Shown here piece by piece: positions 59,881 to 64,000 of a DNA stretch of 64,000 bases; within the stretch, counting starts at the first letter, position 1, and each line of letters begins with the position of its first letter. Origin of the DNA: Saccharopolyspora_D taberi (GTDB taxonomy: Bacteria > Actinomycetota > Actinomycetes > Mycobacteriales > Pseudonocardiaceae). Position numbers and translations under genes: made by a program. The notes beneath the pieces were generated by a model. The model was not told the DNA's origin and did no database searches. It saw nothing but the letters and a program-made list of their open reading frames with translations. The stretch covers positions 62,001-126,000 of the forward strand of contig NZ_BAAAUX010000002.1 of the NCBI RefSeq assembly GCF_039534165.1. Direction: 5' to 3'.

Positions 59881-60441
59881 ATGGCCCACGTTGCGCTGTT
59901 CCACTCGGTTCTCGGTCTGCGTTCTGCCGAACGTCTCGCCGCCGAACGCTTGAGCAAAGCCGGACACGAGGTCGTCACGCCCGACCTCTTCGACGGCCAG
60001 ACCGCGGCGACCCTCGACGAGGGGTTCCGGCTGCTGGACCGGACGGGCTGGGACGTCGTGGTGCGACGCGCCCGCCAGGCAGTCGAGGACATGCCGGAAG
60101 GGACCGCGTTCGTCGGGGTGTCCATGGGATCCGGTGTCGTCGCCAATCTGCTGTCCGAACGCCCTGCGGCCGGGCCGGTTGTCCTGCTGCACGCCGCTGT
60201 CGAGCTTCCGGCCCGGGTTCCCGCCGGTCTCAGGATGCAGCTGCACGCCGCGGAGCCGGACGAGTTCGCGCCACCCGAACGCGTCGCCGGCCTCCGCCGG
60301 GCGGCCCGGGAATCCGGAGTCGCGTTGGAGATCTTCCGGTATCCGGGCGCCGGGCACTTCTACATCGACCCCGAGCTGCCGGACCACGACCCGGCAGCCG
60401 CCGAGCTGACCTGGCGGCGGGTGCTGGACTTCCTCGGGTAG
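59881..60441 (+). CDS. Dienelactone hydrolase-family protein
   Basis: A 186-residue alpha/beta hydrolase. The nucleophile Gly-Val-Ser-Met-Gly-Ser-Gly is near residue 81, with Ser where dienelactone hydrolases have Cys. The acid is near residue 121 (Glu-Pro-Asp-Glu) and the His in Gly-Ala-Gly-His-Phe-Tyr near 160. The natural substrate is not deducible. It starts 27 bases after the VIT1 fusion and ends near the convergent hypothetical gene. Confidence 0.85.
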   Translation: MAHVALFHSVLGLRSAERLAAERLSKAGHEVVTPDLFDGQTAATLDEGFRLLDRTGWDVVVRRARQAVEDMPEGTAFVGVSMGSGVVANLLSERPAAGPVVLLHAAVELPARVPAGLRMQLHAAEPDEFAPPERVAGLRRAARESGVALEIFRYPGAGHFYIDPELPDHDPAAAELTWRRVLDFLG

Positions 60442-60476
60442 GGCCGGACTTCCTCGGGTGGACGTCGGCGGCCGGG

Positions 60477-61361
60477 TCACCGCTCCAGCGCGGCGAGGGT
60501 GGCATCGACCGTGTTGCCGACGTCGATGACGTTGTCCAGGAAATCCAGGATCCGCTGGGCTTCCGGGGTCAGCTCGGGACCCGGCGTCGCGGCGTCCAGC
60601 GACGCCAGGCGCGCGTTCTGCCGCGCCTGCAACACCGCGCCGCGCAGCACCTGGAGTTGCTCGCGGGTCGGTTTCCCGCCGCCGTCGGCGATCTCCTGCA
60701 CGCAGCGCCGGACGCGGGGGTCGCTGCGGACGAGCGAGCGCCGCGCCGCGAAGTCGGCGATGTCGCGGGTGGAATCGCGCAGCCGGGCGCGTGGTGCGTC
60801 GGCGGGCAGCCGGACCGGCTCGGTCGCTCCGGGCGGGAGCAGGCTGTCCATCGCGGCCCGGACCCGCTCGTCCTGGTCCCGGCCGCGCTGCACCGGATCG
60901 ACCCGGGTGCGGGCGGCGCGCCGGGCGCGATCGCGCGCCTGCTCGCCGCGTTCGGTCAGCCGCGGAGCGGATCGGGGCGCCTCGCGCCGCTGCCGTTCCT
61001 GCTGCAGGACCAGGTACCGGCCGAACTCCAGCCCGGGTCTGGGCGGCGGCAGCTTGGAATGGGCCGTCTCCGCCTGCGGCGACTCGTCGTACCAGTGCCG
61101 CAGGCGGTTGCGGGTGAACTCGTCGGCGGTCTCGTTCTTGCCGCGCCGCGCCTGCGGACTGCCGTCCGGGCGGTGGTCGAGCGCGTGCAGCACGGCCTGC
61201 ACGTGCCAGCCCTCGGCGAACCACGGTTCGAGCAGCCGCTCCAGGACACGGCGGTTGGCGTCGTTCCAGTGCACGCGCGAGCACAGCAGCTCGACGGCCT
61301 GCGCCACGTCCCCGCTGTTGCGCGGGATGACGTTGATCGGCCAGTCCCGTAGCTGTACCAC
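60477..61361 (-). CDS. Hypothetical Arg-rich helical protein
   Basis: A 294-residue soluble protein that I do not recognise. It has many Arg (about one residue in six) and predicted helices throughout. The N-terminal 110 residues (Leu-Leu-Cys-Ser-Arg-Val-His-Trp, Trp-His-Val-Gln-Ala-Val-Leu-His-Ala-Leu-Asp, Asn-Arg-Leu-Arg-His-Trp-Tyr-Asp) look like a compact fold with conserved aromatic and His positions. The middle is basic and probably disordered. A nucleic-acid-linked role is possible from composition only. GTG start with GAGGAGGA upstream supports it as a real gene. Confidence 0.6.
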   Translation of the reverse strand: MVQLRDWPINVIPRNSGDVAQAVELLCSRVHWNDANRRVLERLLEPWFAEGWHVQAVLHALDHRPDGSPQARRGKNETADEFTRNRLRHWYDESPQAETAHSKLPPPRPGLEFGRYLVLQQERQRREAPRSAPRLTERGEQARDRARRAARTRVDPVQRGRDQDERVRAAMDSLLPPGATEPVRLPADAPRARLRDSTRDIADFAARRSLVRSDPRVRRCVQEIADGGGKPTREQLQVLRGAVLQARQNARLASLDAATPGPELTPEAQRILDFLDNVIDVGNTVDATLAALER

Positions 61362-61410
61362 GCGTCCTCCTCACCTCGGGCCAAGCAGGATAACGGCTCC
61401 GCCGCAGCGG

Positions 61411-62769
61411 CTAGTCAGCCCGCCTGCCGAGCAGCAGTGCGGCGAGGACGGCCCCGGCCAGCGCGAGTCCCGCGCCCCAGTACGCCGCCATGGAGTGGCC
61501 GTGCACCTGGGTCGCCGCCGCTGCCGCGACGGCGTTCATCAGCGTGATGCCCGCCGAACCGCCGATCTGCTGCGCGGTGCTCAGCAGCGCGGAGGCGACG
61601 CCGGAGTCCTCCGGCGCGACCCCGGTCAGCGCGGTGCCGATGCTCGGGGTCATGACCAGGCCCGCGCCGATCCCGAACAGCACCTGTGCGGGCAGGATCG
61701 CCGACAGGTAGGTGCTGTCCGGCGTCAGCTGCGCCAGCCACACCAGCCCGCACGCGGTGAGCAGCATTCCCGGCACCACCAGCGGGCGCGCGCCCGTGCG
61801 CGGCAGCAGCCTGCCGGAGACCTGCGACGCGGTGAGCATCGTCAGCGCGGAACCCGGCAGGATCGCGATTCCGGTCGCCAGCGGTGAAAAACCCATGACG
61901 CCCTGCAACTGGTAGGTCATCACCAGCATCGTCCCGAACATCGCCGCCATGACGAGCGCGACGGCCGACAGCGCTCCCGCCCGGCGGCGGTCGGCGACCA
62001 CGCGCGGTGGTAGCAGCGGCTGCTGCGCCCGGGCCTGGCGGACGCCGAACGCGGCGAGCAGCACCACCGCGGCGACCAGCAGCCCGGCCGAGCCCCCGCC
62101 GTCGAGACCGTAGATCAGCGCGGCCATCCCGGCGATTCCCAGCACCGCCCCGATCAGGTCGGGGCGGACTCCGCGATGTCCAGGCAGGTCCGGCAGCAGC
62201 ACCGGGGTCAGCACCGCGACCAGCGCCGCGATCGGCACGTTGACGTAGAGGCACCAGCGCCAGTCCAGATAGCCGACGAGCACACCGCCCAGGACCAGGC
62301 CGAGCGCCCCGCCGGCTCCGGCGACCGCGCTGAAGCGGCCGAGCGCGCGGGCGCGCTCGCGCTGGCCGGTGAACAGCGCGGCGAGCAACGCCATGGTCGA
62401 CGGCGCGAGCAGTGCGGCGAACGCGCCCTGCGCGGCGCGGGCGGCGATCAGCATGACGGCGCCGTTCGCGGCGCCACCGGCGGCCGAGGCGAGGCCGAAG
62501 CCGATCACCCCGATCAGCAGGCTGCGCCTGCGCCCGAGCGCGTCGGCGATGCGCCCGCCGAGCAGCAGCAGCGAGCCGAAGGCGAGCATGTAGGCCGTCA
62601 CGACCCACTGCCGGTCGCCGTCGGTAAGCCCCAGATCGCGCTGCGCCCAGGGCAGGGCGATGTTCACGATCGTCGTGTCCAGCAACACCATCAGCTGCGC
62701 CGCGCTGATCAGCGTGAAACCCCACCACGGCCGGTGGGCGGTCCCCGCGGTGGGGGCTGTCGTGGTCAT
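61411..62769 (-). CDS. DHA2-family (EmrB/QacA) MFS drug exporter
   Basis: A 452-residue, 14-helix proton antiporter. Motif Leu-Asp-Thr-Thr-Ile-Val-Asn-Ile-Ala-Leu-Pro is in helix 1 (near residue 30), Gly-Arg-Ile-Ala-Asp-Ala-Leu-Gly-Arg-Arg in loop 2-3, and Gly-Gly-Val-Leu-Val-Gly-Tyr in helix 5 (motif C). It probably expels hydrophobic or cationic compounds. ATG 62769 follows GAGGGAGA. It is divergent from a TetR gene that likely controls it; the shared 120-bp gap has an imperfect ATAACTT / AAATTAT dyad (62817-62842) over a TTGACT -35. Confidence 0.92.
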   Translation of the reverse strand: MTTTAPTAGTAHRPWWGFTLISAAQLMVLLDTTIVNIALPWAQRDLGLTDGDRQWVVTAYMLAFGSLLLLGGRIADALGRRRSLLIGVIGFGLASAAGGAANGAVMLIAARAAQGAFAALLAPSTMALLAALFTGQRERARALGRFSAVAGAGGALGLVLGGVLVGYLDWRWCLYVNVPIAALVAVLTPVLLPDLPGHRGVRPDLIGAVLGIAGMAALIYGLDGGGSAGLLVAAVVLLAAFGVRQARAQQPLLPPRVVADRRRAGALSAVALVMAAMFGTMLVMTYQLQGVMGFSPLATGIAILPGSALTMLTASQVSGRLLPRTGARPLVVPGMLLTACGLVWLAQLTPDSTYLSAILPAQVLFGIGAGLVMTPSIGTALTGVAPEDSGVASALLSTAQQIGGSAGITLMNAVAAAAATQVHGHSMAAYWGAGLALAGAVLAALLLGRRAD

Positions 62770-62816
62770 CGGTCGATGTCTCCCTCGCTCGGTCGGTGCG
62801 CAGCAGCATGCCAGCA

Positions 62817-62842
62817 ATAACTTAACCGAGTCAAAAAATTAT
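62817..62842. promoter_or_regulatory. Candidate operator/promoter in the exporter-TetR gap
   Basis: ATAACTT (62817-62823) and AAATTAT (62836-62842) are inverted arms with one mismatch. TTGACT, a minus-strand -35 for the exporter (62829-62834), lies between them. The surrounding bases are the most AT-rich of the region. Confidence 0.35.
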
Positions 62843-62889
62843 CCAAGGCAGATGATTGCCCTGGTCTGGTTCCCGGGTAGCCTGGCGGG

Positions 62890-63522
62890 ATGAGCGAGCA
62901 GGGGTTGCGGGCCCGCAAGAAGGAGCGAACGCGCCGGGCGATCTCGGACGCCGCGATCCGGCTGTTCCTGGAGTCGGGGTTCGACCGGGTCCCGGTCGCC
63001 GAGGTCGCGGCGGCGGCCGAGGTCTCCAAGCCGACGCTGTTCAGCTACTTCCCGACCAAGGAGGACCTGGTCCTGCACCGCTTCGCCGACCACGTCGACG
63101 AAGCCGCCCGGGTCGTGCGGGAACGCCCGGGCGGCCAGGCGCCGCTGGACGCGCTGCGCGAGCACCACCTGCGCGGCCTGAAGGAGCGCGACCCGATCAC
63201 GGGGCTCAGCGACGAGGAAGAAGTCCTGGCGTACAACCGGCTTCTCTACGGAACGCCGGGTCTGGTCGCGCGGCTGTCCCGGTTCACCGACCGCTCGACG
63301 GAACTGCTGGCGGAGGCGTTGCGCGACGCCGTCGGCTCCGGTGATCTCGTGGCGCGGCTCGCGGCCGGGCAGATCGTCGCCGTGCAGCGGCTGCTGGCGC
63401 TGGAGAACTACGAGCGGCTGGCGGCGGGGGAGAGCGCGCGGAAGCGGTATCCGGCGGCGGTCAAGGATGCGAACCGGGCTTTCGAGCTGCTCGGTTCGGG
63501 GCTGGGTTCCTACTGCGGCTGA
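62890..63522 (+). CDS. TetR-family regulator of the adjacent exporter
   Basis: A 210-residue TetR protein. HTH at about residues 12-58 (Arg-Arg-Ala-Ile-Ser-Asp-Ala-Ala-Ile-Arg-Leu-Phe, Val-Ala-Glu-Val-Ala-Ala-Ala-Ala-Glu-Val-Ser-Lys-Pro-Thr-Leu-Phe-Ser-Tyr-Phe-Pro). It is divergent from the DHA2 exporter, the standard arrangement of a drug-responsive repressor and its target. ATG 62890 is at the conserved N-terminus. Confidence 0.92.
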   Translation: MSEQGLRARKKERTRRAISDAAIRLFLESGFDRVPVAEVAAAAEVSKPTLFSYFPTKEDLVLHRFADHVDEAARVVRERPGGQAPLDALREHHLRGLKERDPITGLSDEEEVLAYNRLLYGTPGLVARLSRFTDRSTELLAEALRDAVGSGDLVARLAAGQIVAVQRLLALENYERLAAGESARKRYPAAVKDANRAFELLGSGLGSYCG

Positions 63523-63961
63523 GTGTTCCTGCCGCGGCTGATTCGTTGCTGTGCGGCTGGATCTTTCCGCCGCGGGCGGGATCTTCCCTCCGTGACCGGA
63601 GATTCTCGCCGGGGTCAAATGTCCGACGGCCAGATCCGTGCCTGAATCGTCCTGAGTGGACAGATCTGGCAGAGTCGCGCCGACCGGGACTGGGAAGGGG
63701 TGTTTCCCGGTCGGCGCGCTCCTGGTTGTCCTCAGTGGACTTGCTGTTGGTCGTCCTCCTGCGTCACCTCCTCACTCGCGGGCGCAACGGCCGTCGCTAC
63801 CGGTGCGTCCGCGTTGTTCTCGCGCTGCGCGGCCCTGCGAGCTCGGCCGGATTCGTCGTGGACACGGGGAATACCACTCTCCTGGTCGTGACGGGGTGCG
63901 GGATGATTCCGGTAAAGGAGAAAGGGAATTGTCGGCGGCGGCCGCTTGGTGGTTCAGGGGA
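63523..63961. other. Intergenic region with no confident gene
   Basis: No frame here has start, ribosome site and protein-like composition together. A minus-strand frame ending at 63732 reads plausibly (Glu-Glu-Val-Thr-Gln-Glu-Asp-Asp at its C-terminus), but has no ATG or GTG before its upstream stop at 63956. A 22-codon minus-strand GTG frame and a plus-strand frame from 63911 are also weak. The only strong signal is the hairpin at 63676-63718. Confidence 0.4.
63676..63718. terminator. Strong 14-bp hairpin, terminator-like
   Basis: CGCGCCGACCGGGA (63676-63689) pairs perfectly with TCCCGGTCGGCGCG (63705-63718), loop 15 bases. There is no T-run on either side. It lies 153 bases after the TetR stop and 13 bases beyond the end of a weak minus-strand frame. 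Confidence 0.55.
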
Positions 63962-64000
63962 TCAGCTCCGGTCGACCGGTGGTTCCGGATCGGTCTCGGG
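63962..64000 (-). CDS. Possible C-terminus of a gene entering from the right edge
   Basis: On the minus strand the last 39 bases read Pro-Glu-Thr-Asp-Pro-Glu-Pro-Pro-Val-Asp-Arg-Ser and a TGA stop. The codons and the acidic, Pro-rich sequence look like an actinobacterial C-terminus, but 12 residues are too few to be sure. Confidence 0.25.
   Translation of the reverse strand, partial: PETDPEPPVDRS

Overview
The window is very GC-rich, gene-dense DNA from an actinomycete. A Mycobacteriales/Pseudonocardiales-type organism (Pseudonocardiaceae is my best guess) is suggested by a complete mce lipid-transport operon, a PptT-type phosphopantetheinyl transferase, an F420-type nitroreductase, a Spo0M-like protein, an XRE/TPR-type regulator and frequent GTG starts with four-base ATGA gene overlaps. 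I saw no rRNA, tRNA, CRISPR or intact insertion sequence.

Left part (1-12.5 kb): the end of an NCS1 permease, a DJ-1/PfpI protein, an M19 dipeptidase, and a small regulon in which a TetR gene and a distant nitroreductase gene carry the same palindromic operator. Then come a metallophosphoesterase, an FAD amine-oxidase-like protein, an 18-copy 31-bp tandem repeat between convergent genes, a ferredoxin-reductase-like flavoprotein, a 6PGDH-like dehydrogenase with an XRE regulator, and a GT9-like protein.

12.5-20.8 kb (minus strand): the most interesting locus, a lanthipeptide cluster. It holds a three-domain synthetase whose cyclase keeps the zinc ligands (class IV, LanL), an S9 prolyl-oligopeptidase-like enzyme, a 51-residue precursor that had to be found by hand, and two ABC half-exporters. 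The leader resembles that of venezuelin, while the gene order resembles the SapB (ram) operon. Two mutually exclusive hairpins lie between the precursor and the exporters.

21.3-32 kb: a thiolase / LysR / 3-hydroxyacyl-CoA dehydrogenase module with one shared 19-bp operator-like element on both sides, a secreted GH5 endoglucanase with a polysaccharide lyase behind a palindromic operator, a 5'-truncated MFS gene, MarR/WrbA, the PPTase, and a GT87 mannosyltransferase followed by a 15-bp repeat.

32-50.3 kb: gltBD, a Spo0M-like protein, a Tat-exported propeller-amidohydrolase, an MBL hydrolase, an enoyl-CoA hydratase/thioesterase pair, a second tandem repeat between convergent genes, a two-domain fatty-acyl-CoA-reductase-like enzyme with its TetR regulator and a divergent SDR, and a class III cyclase. 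50.5-58.7 kb: yrbEA-yrbEB-mceA-F. 58.8-64 kb: a rubrerythrin-VIT1 fusion, a dienelactone-hydrolase-like protein, an unknown Arg-rich protein, a DHA2 drug exporter with a divergent TetR, and an edge region with a strong hairpin but no confident gene.
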